DNA of 64,000 bases from Microbacterium candidum (GTDB lineage: Bacteria; Actinomycetota; Actinomycetes; Actinomycetales; Microbacteriaceae): contig NZ_JASXSZ010000004.1 in NCBI RefSeq assembly GCF_030315975.1, forward strand, positions 62,001-126,000. Direction: 5' to 3'. The position numbers were made by a program, and so were the translations under genes. Numbering within the stretch: position 1 is the stretch's first letter; each line of letters starts with the position of its first letter. The notes below the pieces were generated by a model. It was not told where the DNA came from, searched no databases, and saw only the letters and a list, made by a program, of their open reading frames with translations. This document shows, piece by piece, positions 55,397 through 63,649 of the stretch.

Positions 55397-55412
55397 CCGG
55401 CGCCGCGGCCGG
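55397..55412. terminator. Short GC inverted repeat between convergent genes
   Basis: CCGGC (55397-55401) and GCCGG (55408-55412) lie in the 18 bp between the stops of the giant gene and the RamB-like gene. It is weak but is the only candidate terminator for the 30-kb transcript. Confidence 0.3.
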
Positions 55413-55414
55413 GC

Positions 55415-56857
55415 TCAGCCCTCGGCGTGCCGGTCGAGGAAGGCGTAGACCTCGGTCGCATCCACGCCCGGGAACTTGCCCGAGGGCAGCGGGGAGAACA
55501 TCTGCATGTGCACGCGGGCGGACGGCCACGCCTTGCCGTCCCAGCGGGCGGCGGCGTCGCCCGGAGGGCGGCGGCAGCACGCCTCGTCAGGGCACGTCGA
55601 CAGTGCGCGCTTCTGCGTCTCGCGTCCGCGGAACCATTTGGCGTCGTCGAAGGGCACGCCGACGGTGACGGAGAATTCGCCGGAGCTCGTCGTCCCGGTC
55701 TGCGTCGAGCACCAGAACGACCCGGACGGGGTGTCGGTGTACTGGTAATGCTCGGTGGTGCGGTTCTGCTCCTCGAACGCGGAGCGGGCGAGGAACTTGC
55801 GGCACACCATCTGGCCCTCGACGGACCCCGTGACATCCATCGGCAGCGGCAGGTCGTCGTTCTCGTACACGCGTGAGATCGCGCCCGACCCATCGACGCG
55901 CAGGAAGTGCAGCGGGATCCCGAGGTGCTCCGTGAGGAGGTTCGTCATACGCATGCCGGCAGCTTCATGCGTCACGCCGAACGCGTCGCGGAAGTCCTCG
56001 ACGGCGAGGTTCCGGTCCTTCTTAGCCTGCTGAAGGAAGGCGACGGATGCCGTTTCCGGCATGAGACAGCACGCGGCGTAGTAGTTGATCTCGAGGCGCT
56101 GCTGCAGGAAGTCCGCGTACGAGGTCGGCGGCTGGTGGCCGAGGATGCGGTGCGCCATCGCCTGCAGCGCCATGGAGCGGAGGCCGTGCCCGCCTGGGAT
56201 GGATGCCGGCGGCAGGTAGATCCGGCCGTTCTCGATGTCGGTGACCGATCTCGCCGAGTGGGGGAGGTCGGTGACGTAGATGAGCTCGAACCCCAGTTGC
56301 TCGGCCATGAGGCTCACGGTGCGGTGCGTCAGCGCGCCCAGGCCGTGCCCGGCCGCCTTCAGGTGCTTCTCCGCGAGCTTCTCGATCTCGGGAAGGTAGT
56401 TGTTCTGCTCGCGCATCATCACGCGGAGCTCGGTGTTGGCGCGCCGCGCCTCCTCGGGCGTCGCGATCGCTTCGCGCTCGCGGCGGTGGAGCTCGCGGTG
56501 GAGGCCCAGGATCGACTCCAGCGTCTCGTCGTTCATGCCCTTCGAGACCTTCACCGGCGAGATCCCGAGCCGCCGGAACACGGAGCTCGCCTGCGCCCGG
56601 TCGAGCTCGATCTCCAGGGCCGCACGGCGGTTCGGCGGCTCGGCTGAGAGCAGGTCGGACAGCTCGACGTCGGTCGCGCGGGCGATCTCCTGAAGGAGCG
56701 ACAGCTTCGGCTCGCGCTTGCCGTTCTCGATGAGGCTGAGGTGGGAGCCCGCCACGCCGACGTTGGCCCCCAGCTCGTCGAGCGTCATCCCGCTCTCGAG
56801 GCGGTGATGACGGATGCGGTGGCCCAGCGTGGCCAGTTCGATGCCGGAGGAGGTCAT
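55415..56857 (-). CDS. RamB/ScfR-like XRE regulator of acetate or short-chain fatty-acid metabolism
   Basis: 480 residues. Residues 11-66 are an XRE HTH (LGHRIRHHRLESGMTLDELG ... LSLIENGKREPKLSLLQEIA). The middle has an IrrE/ImmA-like domain whose zinc motif is degenerate (AHRILGHQ instead of HExxH). The C-terminal DUF2083-type domain has a Cys cluster TCPDEACCRRPPG. This is the architecture of RamB of Corynebacterium and of the short-chain fatty acyl regulators, which bind acyl-CoA. It is divergent from pckG, so control of gluconeogenesis by acetate or propionate status is likely. Confidence 0.9.
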   Translation of the reverse strand: MTSSGIELATLGHRIRHHRLESGMTLDELGANVGVAGSHLSLIENGKREPKLSLLQEIARATDVELSDLLSAEPPNRRAALEIELDRAQASSVFRRLGISPVKVSKGMNDETLESILGLHRELHRREREAIATPEEARRANTELRVMMREQNNYLPEIEKLAEKHLKAAGHGLGALTHRTVSLMAEQLGFELIYVTDLPHSARSVTDIENGRIYLPPASIPGGHGLRSMALQAMAHRILGHQPPTSYADFLQQRLEINYYAACCLMPETASVAFLQQAKKDRNLAVEDFRDAFGVTHEAAGMRMTNLLTEHLGIPLHFLRVDGSGAISRVYENDDLPLPMDVTGSVEGQMVCRKFLARSAFEEQNRTTEHYQYTDTPSGSFWCSTQTGTTSSGEFSVTVGVPFDDAKWFRGRETQKRALSTCPDEACCRRPPGDAAARWDGKAWPSARVHMQMFSPLPSGKFPGVDATEVYAFLDRHAEG

Positions 56858-56872
56858 TCCTTGAGGATAGCG

Positions 56873-56935
56873 AAAGAATCGAGGTTCTTTGCATGCTCGG
56901 GGGCGGTAAGAGGGTCATAAGGAGGCGCAAACTTG
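56873..56935. promoter_or_regulatory. Candidate RamB-type boxes between the regulator and pckG
   Basis: AAAGAA (56873-56878) and TTCTTT (56885-56890) form an inverted repeat, continuing as TTCTTTGCA. A second site GCAAACTTG (56927-56935) is, on the other strand, CAAGTTTGC. RamB of C. glutamicum is known to prefer sites with a TTTGCA/AAGTTTGC-like core, so both could be operators of the adjacent regulator. Its control of pckG and itself is inferred. Confidence 0.5.
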
Positions 56936-56971
56936 TCATACACCTCGGGAAATGACGAGTTACAGGAGTGA
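56919..56971 (+). other. Possible 12-codon leader ORF upstream of pckG
   Basis: AAGGAGG (56919-56925) is the strongest ribosome site in the region and lies 7 nt before TTG 56933. From there a short frame reads [12 protein letters not shown] and stops at TGA 56969-56971, 2 bases before the pckG ATG and overlapping its ribosome site. It includes a TTA codon, which is rare in this GC-rich genome. It could couple pckG translation to leader translation; its reality is uncertain. Confidence 0.3.
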
Positions 56972-56973
56972 CG

Positions 56974-58848
56974 ATGGCCTTGGCAGAGACCTTCACCCGC
57001 AACACCGGACCGATTTCGCGACCCCTCACCGCCCTGCGCGAGTTCGGCAGCCGTCCGGCGTACACGGGCGCGGGCATGGATGCCCTCGTCGCCTGGGTCG
57101 ACGAGATCGCCGCGCTCACCCAACCCGCCCGCATCCACTGGATCGACGGCTCCCGCGCGGAGAACGACGCCCTCCTGCGCGACATGGTCGCGGAGGGCAA
57201 GATCATCAAGCTCAACCCAGAGTGGCGGCCCGGCTCGTACCTCGCCCGCTCCGCGCCGAGCGATGTCGCCCGCACCGAGGCGCGCACCTTCATCGCCTCC
57301 GCGCGCGAAGAAGACGCCGGCCCCACGAACAACTGGGCGGACCCCGCCGAGATGCGCGAGACCCTGAACGGCGTCTTCGCCGGCTCCATGCGCGGGCGCA
57401 CCATGTACGTCGTGCCGTTCTCGATGGGCGCTGTCGGCGGCCCGCTGTCGCACATCGGCGTCCAGGTCACAGACTCCGCCTACGCCGTGGCATCCATCGG
57501 CATCATGACCCGTGTCGGCGACGCCGTCACGAAGCTCATCGCCGACGGCGCCCCGTGGGTCAAGACGGTCCACTCGGTCGGCGCGCCGCTCGCCGAGGGC
57601 GAGCAGGATGTCGCATGGCCGTGCAACGACGAGAAGTACATCGTCCACTACCCGGACACGCTCGAGGTGTGGTCGTACGGCTCCGGCTACGGCGGCAACG
57701 CGATCCTCGCCAAGAAGTGCTTCGCCCTGCGCATCGCGTCGGTCATCGGCCGCGACGAGGGATGGATGGCCGAGCACATGCTCCTCATCCGTGTCATCGA
57801 CCCGCGCGGTAAGGCCTACCACGTGGCCGCGGCGTTCCCGTCGGCGTGCGGCAAGACGAACCTCGCCATGCTGCGCCCGACGATCCCCGGCTGGCGCGTC
57901 GAGACCCTCGGAGACGACATCGTCTGGATCCGCCCCGGTGAGGACGGGCGCCTGTGGGCCATCAACCCCGAGGCCGGCTTCTTCGGGGTCGCGCCGGGGA
58001 CCGGCGAGTCGACGAACGTCACCGCGGTCGAGACCCTGTGGGGCAACACGATCTTCACGAACGTCGCGCTCCGCCCCGACGGCGACGTGTGGTGGGAGGG
58101 CCTGACCGACGAGGCGCCCGCCGAGCTCACCGATTGGGAGGGCAACCCGTGGACGCCGGCATCCGGCCGCCCCGCCGCCCACCCGAACTCCCGGTTCACC
58201 GTCGCCGCGAGCCAGTGCCCGCAGATCGCGCCGGACTGGGAGGATGCGGTCCCGCTCGACGCGATCCTCTTCGGCGGCCGCCGCGCCACGAACGTCCCGC
58301 TCGTCGTCGAGGCGACCGACTGGACGCACGGCGTCTTCCTCGGCTCGACGATCTCCTCGGAGCGCACCGCCGCCGCCGAGGGCACCGTCGGCGAGCTCCG
58401 CCGCGACCCGTTCGCGATGCTGCCCTTCTGCGGCTACAACATGGCGGACTACTTCGGCCACTGGCTGAAGATCGGCCAGCAGAGCCGCTTCGACCGCCTG
58501 CCGCGCATCTTCCAGGTGAACTGGTTCCGCCGCGGCTCCGACGGCCGGTTCCTGTGGCCGGGCTTCGGTGACAACTCGCGCGTCATCGACTGGATCATCC
58601 GCCGCATCGACGGCGAGGTCCCGGCGGTGGACAGCCCGATCGGCCGTCTGCCGCGCCTGCAGGATCTGAACCTGTTCGGCCTCACGATGCCGACGGAGGA
58701 CCTCGAGGAGCTCTTCTCCGTCGACCCCGCGTCATGGCAGCACGAGGCCGACCTCACCGAGGAGTTCTACGCGACCTTCGACGGCAAGGTGCCCGCGGCC
58801 CTGCAGTCAGAGCTCGCGGCTCTTCGCTACCGCCTGCAGAAGGCCTGA
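56974..58848 (+). CDS. pckG: Phosphoenolpyruvate carboxykinase (GTP)
   Basis: 624 residues, the normal length of GTP-dependent enzymes. Motifs: the kinase-1 P-loop [13 protein letters not shown] with reactive Cys292, [13 protein letters not shown], and [14 protein letters not shown]. It converts oxaloacetate + GTP to PEP + GDP + CO2, the first committed step of gluconeogenesis. ATG 56974 is preceded by AGGAG (56964-56968) at 5 nt; a GTG at 56968 is in frame but overlaps that site. The divergent RamB-like regulator and its boxes lie just upstream. Confidence 0.97.
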   Translation: MALAETFTRNTGPISRPLTALREFGSRPAYTGAGMDALVAWVDEIAALTQPARIHWIDGSRAENDALLRDMVAEGKIIKLNPEWRPGSYLARSAPSDVARTEARTFIASAREEDAGPTNNWADPAEMRETLNGVFAGSMRGRTMYVVPFSMGAVGGPLSHIGVQVTDSAYAVASIGIMTRVGDAVTKLIADGAPWVKTVHSVGAPLAEGEQDVAWPCNDEKYIVHYPDTLEVWSYGSGYGGNAILAKKCFALRIASVIGRDEGWMAEHMLLIRVIDPRGKAYHVAAAFPSACGKTNLAMLRPTIPGWRVETLGDDIVWIRPGEDGRLWAINPEAGFFGVAPGTGESTNVTAVETLWGNTIFTNVALRPDGDVWWEGLTDEAPAELTDWEGNPWTPASGRPAAHPNSRFTVAASQCPQIAPDWEDAVPLDAILFGGRRATNVPLVVEATDWTHGVFLGSTISSERTAAAEGTVGELRRDPFAMLPFCGYNMADYFGHWLKIGQQSRFDRLPRIFQVNWFRRGSDGRFLWPGFGDNSRVIDWIIRRIDGEVPAVDSPIGRLPRLQDLNLFGLTMPTEDLEELFSVDPASWQHEADLTEEFYATFDGKVPAALQSELAALRYRLQKA

Positions 58849-58855
58849 CAGACCC

Positions 58856-58910
58856 GGACGAAACGAGCGCTGCGATGCCGAGGGGTTGGGTCGCGCGTCT
58901 CGTTTCGTCC
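58856..58910 (+). terminator. Hairpin 1 downstream of pckG
   Basis: Perfect 12-bp arms GGACGAAACGAG (58856-58867) and CTCGTTTCGTCC (58899-58910) with a 31-nt GC-rich loop, 7 bp after the pckG stop. Confidence 0.6.
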
Positions 58911-58921
58911 GTGCTCCACCC

Positions 58922-58955
58922 GTTCCGGTCGTGAGCCCCACGGGGCTTCCGGAAC
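58922..58955 (+). terminator. Hairpin 2 downstream of pckG
   Basis: Outer arms GTTCCGG/CCGGAAC (7 bp) enclose an inner stem AGCCCC-AC-GGGGCT, giving a nested stem-loop between two other hairpins. Confidence 0.55.
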
Positions 58956-58960
58956 GGTCA

Positions 58961-58994
58961 CGAACCCCCGGTCTCGCCCGAGACCGGGGGTTCG
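58961..58994 (+). terminator. Strong terminator hairpin downstream of pckG
   Basis: Perfect 16-bp arms, CGAACCCCCGGTCTCG (58961-58976) and its complement (58979-58994), with a 2-nt gap (about 15 bp paired in practice). It is the strongest terminator candidate in the window. No gene is seen between 58849 and 59472. Confidence 0.85.
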
Positions 58995-59044
58995 TCCTGT
59001 TCCCGCATGCTGTGGGCCCGGCCGCTATTGCGCGCACTCCGTAT

Positions 59045-59240
59045 GTCTCACAACACGCGGGATGCGGCGCCCTGGATTCGCAGGTTGTGAGACGCAACCG
59101 CGCGCGCACGGCCCGCATGTCTCACAACACGCGGGGTGCGGTCGCCTGAGCTCGCAGGTTGTGGGACACGCTCGCACGGGCTCGGGTGCATGTCCCAGAA
59201 CACGTGGGATGCCGCGAACGGAACCACCGGGTTGTGGGAC
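59045..59240. repeat. Three 49-nt hairpin units at ~74-nt spacing
   Basis: Units at 59045-59093, 59119-59167 and 59192-59240 each have 10-bp arms. Arms are GTCTCACAAC/GTTGTGAGAC in the first; the second has one G:U or mismatch (GTTGTGGGAC); the third has GTCCCAGAAC/GTTGTGGGAC with one mismatch. All loops are 29 nt, and the left-loop sequence ACGCGGGATGCGG is conserved. Exact unit size and partly compensatory changes (CTC/GAG to CCC/GGG) suggest that pairing matters. Possible REP-like element or structured RNA. Confidence 0.8.
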
Positions 59241-59265
59241 ATGCGTACGCAGCTACCCTCGCGTG

Positions 59266-59464
59266 TCGTCGAGCGAGCGAAGCGAGTCGAAACGTAGCTC
59301 CCCCTCGCGGGTCGTTGAGCGAGCGAAGCGAGTCGAAACGCAGCTCCCCTCGCGGGTGCGAAGCGAGTCGAAACGCAGCTCCCCTCGCGGGTCGTTGAGC
59401 GAGCGAAGCGAGTCGAAACGCAGCTCCCCTCGCGGGTCGTTGAGCGAGCGAAGCGAGTCGAAAC
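59266..59464 (+). repeat. Five-copy tandem array of the 28-nt repeat
   Basis: Copies at 59266-59293, 59312-59339, 59357-59374 (5' part lost), 59392-59419 and 59437-59464. Each full copy reads TCGT(T/C)GAGCGAGCGAAGCG plus AGTCGAAAC, followed by a conserved spacer (GCAGCTCCCCTCGCGGG), so the unit is 45-46 nt. The array ends 9 bp before the stop codon of the convergent ABC exporter. An inverted pair of the same unit is at 14517-14583. Confidence 0.95.
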
Positions 59465-59472
59465 GCAGCGAC

Positions 59473-61380
59473 CTACACGAGCAGCTGGTGCCTCGCGAGG
59501 TCCCGGTACAGCGGCGTGGACTCCACGAGCTCCGAGTGGGTGCCCTGGCCGATGACGCGGCCGTGGTCCATCACGACGATGACGTCGCTGTCGACGACCG
59601 TCGACAGGCGGTGCGCGATCACCACGAGCGTGCGACCGGATGCCACGGCGTCGATGGCGTCGCGCATCCGCTGCTCGTTCAGGCCGTCGAGCGACGACGT
59701 CGACTCGTCGAGCAGCAGGATCGGGGGAGCGGCCAGCAGCGCCCGCGCGATCGCGAGGCGCTGGCGCTCGCCGCCGGACAGCATGACGCCGGCCTCGCCG
59801 ACCGGGGCGTCGAGGCCGAGCGCGGAGCGGTCGAGCACGTCGCCGAGGTTCACCTCGCGCAGCACCCGCTCGCACTCGGCGTCCGTCGCGTCGGGGGAGG
59901 CGAGCCGCAGGTTGTCGGCGATCGTGCCGGCGAGGGTCGGCGCATCCTGCTCGACGTACCCCAGGCGTGCGCGCAGATCGTCGCGATCGAGGGCCCGCGC
60001 GTCGGTGCCGTCGACGAGGATCGCGCCGCCGGTCGGGTCGTAGAAGCGCTCGATCAGCGCGAGCGTGGTGGACTTGCCGGCGCCCGAGGGCCCGACGAGC
60101 GCGACGCGCGCGCCGCGCGGCACCGAGAACGAGACGCCGCGCAGGACGTCGCCCTCCGCGGGCGGCTCGGCGAACGGCGAATCGGATGACGCCAGCGGCA
60201 CGTGCGCGGACTCCAGCAGGGCCTCCGCCTCCGACTCCGCCTTGACGCGCGCGGCGACGACGGCGGCGGGGTACCGGAACCGCACGTCGCGGAACTCGAT
60301 CGCGGGCGCGTGTTCAGCGGGCATCGGCGCCGGGTCCGTGACGGCAGCCGCGATGGCCGCGTCATCCTGCGTCTCGGTGGGGAGGTCCAGGACCTCCTGG
60401 ATGCGGCCGAGCGCCCCGAGCGCCTGGTTCACCGACGTGATCGCGCCGAAGAACGAGCCGAGGGGCGCGACGAGCATGAAGAGGAACATCACGAATGTGA
60501 CGAGGCTCGCCACCGTGATCGCTCCGGATGCGACGCGGTACCCGCCGACGCCGAGCACGACGAGCAGCGACACCTGCAGTGCGATCGCCGCGACCGGCAC
60601 GATGAGCGCGGACACCTTCGCGATGCGCACGCCGACGCCGTACGTCTCCTCGGCGATCCCGGTGATGGCGGTCTCCTCGCGGCCGGAGGCGCCGGACGCC
60701 CGGATCGTGCGGACGGCGCCGACGGCCCGCTCGACGCCCGAGGCCAGCTCGCCCACCTTCTCCTGCTGGTCGCGCGTGGCCTTGCGGATGCGTCCGCTGA
60801 GAGCTCCGACGACCGCGATCGAGGCGCCGATCACGATCAGGATCAGCGCGAGCAGGATCGGGTCGATGATCGCCATCGCGATGAGGGCGCCGAGGAAGAT
60901 GAGCGAATTGCCGATGGAGTCCGCGAGACCCTGCGTCAGCACCGCGTAGAGGAGGGTCGTGTCGGTGCCGACGCGCGAGACGAGGTCACCGGTGCGCCGG
61001 GCGTCGAACTCGCTGATGGGCAGGTGCAGGATGCGGGCGATGAGCTTGCGCCTGCTCGAGTACACGACCGCGGTGCCGGTGCGCTGCAGCAGATAGTGCT
61101 GGTACCCGGAGAGCACGGATGCCACGATCACGAGCGCGACGAGGACCCACACGAGAGCGCCGAGCGGGTCGTTCTTCTCGACGCGCGTGATGATCTGGCC
61201 CACGATGAGCGGCTGGGCGAGGCTCGCGAGCGCGCCCAGGATGCTGAGCACGACGACGACGGCGAGCACTCCGCGGTGCTCGAACACATAGGGGAGGAGC
61301 TGCTTCAGGCTCGCGCGCGGGCCTTCCTGCTTGCGGGATCGGCCGAACCGGCCGCGGCGCTCTGTCGTCGCCTGGGACAT
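59473..61380 (-). CDS. ABC exporter, fused membrane and ATPase domains (multidrug/lipid type)
   Basis: 635 residues. Residues about 30-340 are a six-helix type I exporter domain containing ARRTGDLVSRVGTDTTLLY. Residues about 375-635 are the ATPase: Walker A GPSGAGKSTT (about 427), signature LSGGERQRLAIARAL, Walker B ILLLDESTSSLDG and H-loop VIAHRLSTV. It works as a homodimer or with a partner and exports drugs, lipids or peptides; the cargo is not evident. It lies 32 bp downstream of a small HTH gene on the same strand. Confidence 0.93.
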   Translation of the reverse strand: MSQATTERRGRFGRSRKQEGPRASLKQLLPYVFEHRGVLAVVVVLSILGALASLAQPLIVGQIITRVEKNDPLGALVWVLVALVIVASVLSGYQHYLLQRTGTAVVYSSRRKLIARILHLPISEFDARRTGDLVSRVGTDTTLLYAVLTQGLADSIGNSLIFLGALIAMAIIDPILLALILIVIGASIAVVGALSGRIRKATRDQQEKVGELASGVERAVGAVRTIRASGASGREETAITGIAEETYGVGVRIAKVSALIVPVAAIALQVSLLVVLGVGGYRVASGAITVASLVTFVMFLFMLVAPLGSFFGAITSVNQALGALGRIQEVLDLPTETQDDAAIAAAVTDPAPMPAEHAPAIEFRDVRFRYPAAVVAARVKAESEAEALLESAHVPLASSDSPFAEPPAEGDVLRGVSFSVPRGARVALVGPSGAGKSTTLALIERFYDPTGGAILVDGTDARALDRDDLRARLGYVEQDAPTLAGTIADNLRLASPDATDAECERVLREVNLGDVLDRSALGLDAPVGEAGVMLSGGERQRLAIARALLAAPPILLLDESTSSLDGLNEQRMRDAIDAVASGRTLVVIAHRLSTVVDSDVIVVMDHGRVIGQGTHSELVESTPLYRDLARHQLLV

Positions 61381-61412
61381 GGGTGACCTCGGATCTCAGA
61401 GGGGGGACAAAG

Positions 61413-61625
61413 CTATCTTCGACCGTACTTCTTGTGCACGGCTTGACGACTGACGCCCAGCGAGTCGGCGATCGCGACCCACGAGTAGCCGCGGGCGCGG
61501 GCGCGGCGCACCTGCTCGGCCTCGGCGCGGGCGAGCGCGGCCTGCCACGCACGGATGCGCCGGAGCTCCGCGAGCGGTTCACCGCCCTCCGCCGCGCCGA
61601 TCGCGGTCGGCACGCCTTCGCTCAT
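61413..61625 (-). CDS. Small helix-turn-helix DNA-binding protein
   Basis: 70 residues from ATG 61625. The N-terminal helix LAELRRIRAWQAALARAEAEQ is followed by RARARGYSWVAIADSLGVSRQAVHKKYG, a compact HTH with the recognition helix SRQAVHKKY. Such small proteins are common in actinobacteria and usually autoregulate. An alternative ATG at 61670 would add 15 residues but would run into the first operator palindrome (61645-61660), so 61625 is preferred. It is probably co-transcribed with the exporter. Confidence 0.8.
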   Translation of the reverse strand: MSEGVPTAIGAAEGGEPLAELRRIRAWQAALARAEAEQVRRARARGYSWVAIADSLGVSRQAVHKKYGRR

Positions 61626-61644
61626 CGCGGGCTCCCTTCGCCGC

Positions 61645-61689
61645 GTCAACCTTAGTTGACGCGCGCTCACGTCGTCAACCTGGGTTGAC
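61645..61689. promoter_or_regulatory. Twin palindromic operators upstream of the small HTH gene
   Basis: GTCAAC-CTTA-GTTGAC (61645-61660) and GTCAACCTGGGTTGAC (61674-61689) have centres 29 bp apart, close to three helical turns, on one DNA face. Site 1 lies 20 bp upstream of the HTH start. They are probably bound by the HTH protein itself, giving control of the exporter operon. Confidence 0.7.
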
Positions 61690-61793
61690 AGCCTTCAGGC
61701 GTCCAGGGTTCTCGCACGAACCGTCCAGGTAGCGCCCCTAGCGTAAACGAGTTCGTCGAAGCCACAGGTCCGCATTACGGTTCTGCAACTTTT

Positions 61794-61819
61794 CGAGACG
61801 CGTGCCCGTACACGTCTCG
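61794..61819 (+). other. Hairpin in the leader of the transglycosylase gene
   Basis: CGAGACG (61794-61800) and CGTCTCG (61813-61819) form a 7-bp stem with a 12-nt loop. The 61690-61955 region is otherwise GC-rich with no gene and no riboswitch I can recognise. It may hold the transglycosylase promoter. Confidence 0.4.
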
Positions 61820-61955
61820 CGACGGATGCCTCACCCGCGGCAACCCGAACGCCGCCGGACGGGGCGACCAGCCTGCACGGACGCATTGCGCGCCCGCTCC
61901 TCGCGCTGCCTGGCGCGGGCTCGACAACGCAGGGAAGCACGAACATCGGAGCCCC

Positions 61956-62645
61956 GTGCCCTCCTTCTCCACCACCACCCGCCTCGTCGCGTCCGCGGTG
62001 CTCGTCGCCGCTGCAGCCGTCCCGGCCACCATCGCCCCGGCCTACGCGAGCGAGATCCAGCCCACCGTCGCCACCACCGTCTCCGAGGACGTGAAGCCGG
62101 CCGCAGCGAACCACCAGCTGCAGCTCGTCGAAGGCACGCTCGTCATCAAGCAGGTCGAAGTCGACCACGACAAGCTCGCATTGGGCAAGAGCCGCATCCT
62201 CGAGACCGGCGCTTATGACACGACCACCCCGCAGATCGTCGCGGGACCGTATGTCCCGCCGCCGCCCGCACCGCCCGCGCCGGCCCCGAAGCCGGCGCCC
62301 AAGCCGAAGCCGAAGCAGGTCGCGGCTCCCGCGCCCGCGCCGGCATCCATTCCCGCCGGCGATCCGCGTGCCATCGGCCAGGAGCTCGCCGCGCAACGCG
62401 GCTGGGGCGCAGACCAGTTCGCGTGCCTGAACGCCCTCTGGAACCGCGAGTCGGGTTGGCGTGTCAACGCCAGCAACCCCAGCGGCGCCTACGGCATCCC
62501 GCAGGCCCTCCCCGGCTCGAAGATGGGCGCGGGCTGGCAGAACAACCCCGTCGTGCAGATCACGTGGGGCCTGAACTACATCGCCGGCCGCTACGGCACC
62601 CCGTGCGGCGCGTGGGCGCACTCGCAGTCCACCGGCTGGTACTGA
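61956..62645 (+). CDS. Secreted lytic-transglycosylase-like protein
   Basis: 229 residues from GTG 61956. The signal peptide ends near TIAPAYAS. Residues about 92-135 are a Pro/Ala/Lys-rich, wall-spanning linker. The C-terminal about 85 residues are a small lysozyme-like domain with catalytic Glu165 in LWNRESGW, and SGAYGIPQALPG and ITWGLNYIAGRYGTPCGAWAH. This resembles the C-terminal domain of actinobacterial Rpf-like proteins and lactobacillus Apf. It probably cuts peptidoglycan during growth. No anchor. Confidence 0.88.
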   Translation: MPSFSTTTRLVASAVLVAAAAVPATIAPAYASEIQPTVATTVSEDVKPAAANHQLQLVEGTLVIKQVEVDHDKLALGKSRILETGAYDTTTPQIVAGPYVPPPPAPPAPAPKPAPKPKPKQVAAPAPAPASIPAGDPRAIGQELAAQRGWGADQFACLNALWNRESGWRVNASNPSGAYGIPQALPGSKMGAGWQNNPVVQITWGLNYIAGRYGTPCGAWAHSQSTGWY

Positions 62646-62707
62646 GCACTGACGAGGGTCGAGGATGCGGGCGCGCCCGTGTCCTCGGCCCTCGCTAGGC
62701 TCGACGG

Positions 62708-63649
62708 GTGCCTGAGCCCGTCATCCGTGCAGAGAACCTCGTCAAGGCGTATCGCGCCAAAGGCCGCCCCGACTTCGTCGCCGTCGACGGGCTGAGCTTC
62801 GAGGTCGCGCCCGGCGAGTCGTTCGGTCTGCTCGGACCCAACGGCGCGGGCAAATCCACGACCATGAAGATGGTCGGCGCGGTCTCCACCCGCACGTCCG
62901 GCGACCTCAGCATCCTCGGTCTCGACCCCGACCGCTACGGCCCGGAGATCCGCTCGCGCCTCGGTGTGGTCCCGCAGCAGGACAACCTCGACGGCGAGCT
63001 CAACGCGCGAGAGAACCTCTACGTCTACGGGCGCTATTTCGGCATGCCCGGTAAGGAGTGCAAGCAGAAGGCGGAGGAGCTGCTGGCGTTCGCCCAGCTC
63101 GAAGACCGCGCGACGCACAAGGTCGACCAGCTGTCCGGTGGGATGAAGCGCCGCCTGACGATCGCCCGCGGGCTCATCAACGACCCCCGCATCCTGCTCC
63201 TCGACGAGCCCACGACCGGACTCGACCCCCAGGCGCGGCACGTCCTGTGGGATCGGCTCTTCCGTCTCAAGGAGCGCGGCACGACGCTCGTGCTGACGAC
63301 CCACTACATGGACGAGGCCGAGCAGCTGTGCGATCGGCTCATCGTGGTCGACAAGGGCCGCATCATGGCCGAGGGGACTCCGGCAACCCTGATCCGCCAG
63401 CACTCGAGCCGCGAAGTCGCCGAGGTGCGCTTCGGCTCGCAGCACAACGAGCGCATCGCGGCGCAGCTGGCCGGCTTCGGCGACCGGGTCGAGGTGCTGC
63501 CCGACCGCATCCTCGTCTATGCGCACGACGGCGAGGGCGTCCTCGCCCGCATCGCCGACGCAGGGCTCGAGCCCCTGACGAGCCTGGTGCGCCGCTCGTC
63601 GCTCGAGGACGTGTTCCTGCGCCTCACGGGAAGGTCGCTGATCGAATGA
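62708..63649 (+). CDS. ABC-2-type exporter ATPase (DrrA-like)
   Basis: 313 residues from GTG 62708. Walker A GPNGAGKSTTMKM, Q-loop VVPQQDNLD, signature LSGGMKRRLTIARGL and Walker B ILLLDEPTTGLD, then the C-terminal domain typical of daunorubicin/NodI-type ATPases (about residues 220-313). It powers export with the membrane protein encoded next. Coupled by an ATGA overlap to that gene. Confidence 0.93.
   Translation: MPEPVIRAENLVKAYRAKGRPDFVAVDGLSFEVAPGESFGLLGPNGAGKSTTMKMVGAVSTRTSGDLSILGLDPDRYGPEIRSRLGVVPQQDNLDGELNARENLYVYGRYFGMPGKECKQKAEELLAFAQLEDRATHKVDQLSGGMKRRLTIARGLINDPRILLLDEPTTGLDPQARHVLWDRLFRLKERGTTLVLTTHYMDEAEQLCDRLIVVDKGRIMAEGTPATLIRQHSSREVAEVRFGSQHNERIAAQLAGFGDRVEVLPDRILVYAHDGEGVLARIADAGLEPLTSLVRRSSLEDVFLRLTGRSLIE

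Noticed and set aside
25316..55396. Recent horizontal transfer of the giant gene
   Set aside because: Base composition and codon choice look like those of the flanking genes, and no integrase, repeats or tRNA flank it. Only a genome comparison could show older transfer.
59266..59464. CRISPR array
   Set aside because: Unit and spacer are both repeated (45-46 nt period), one copy is truncated, and no cas genes are present; it is a tandem duplication of a dispersed repeat.
61794..61955. A c-di-AMP (ydaO) riboswitch upstream of the transglycosylase gene, as seen with other actinobacterial resuscitation-factor genes
   Set aside because: The leader is GC-rich with one hairpin, but the conserved ydaO segments do not appear in the right order. 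I could not support the call.
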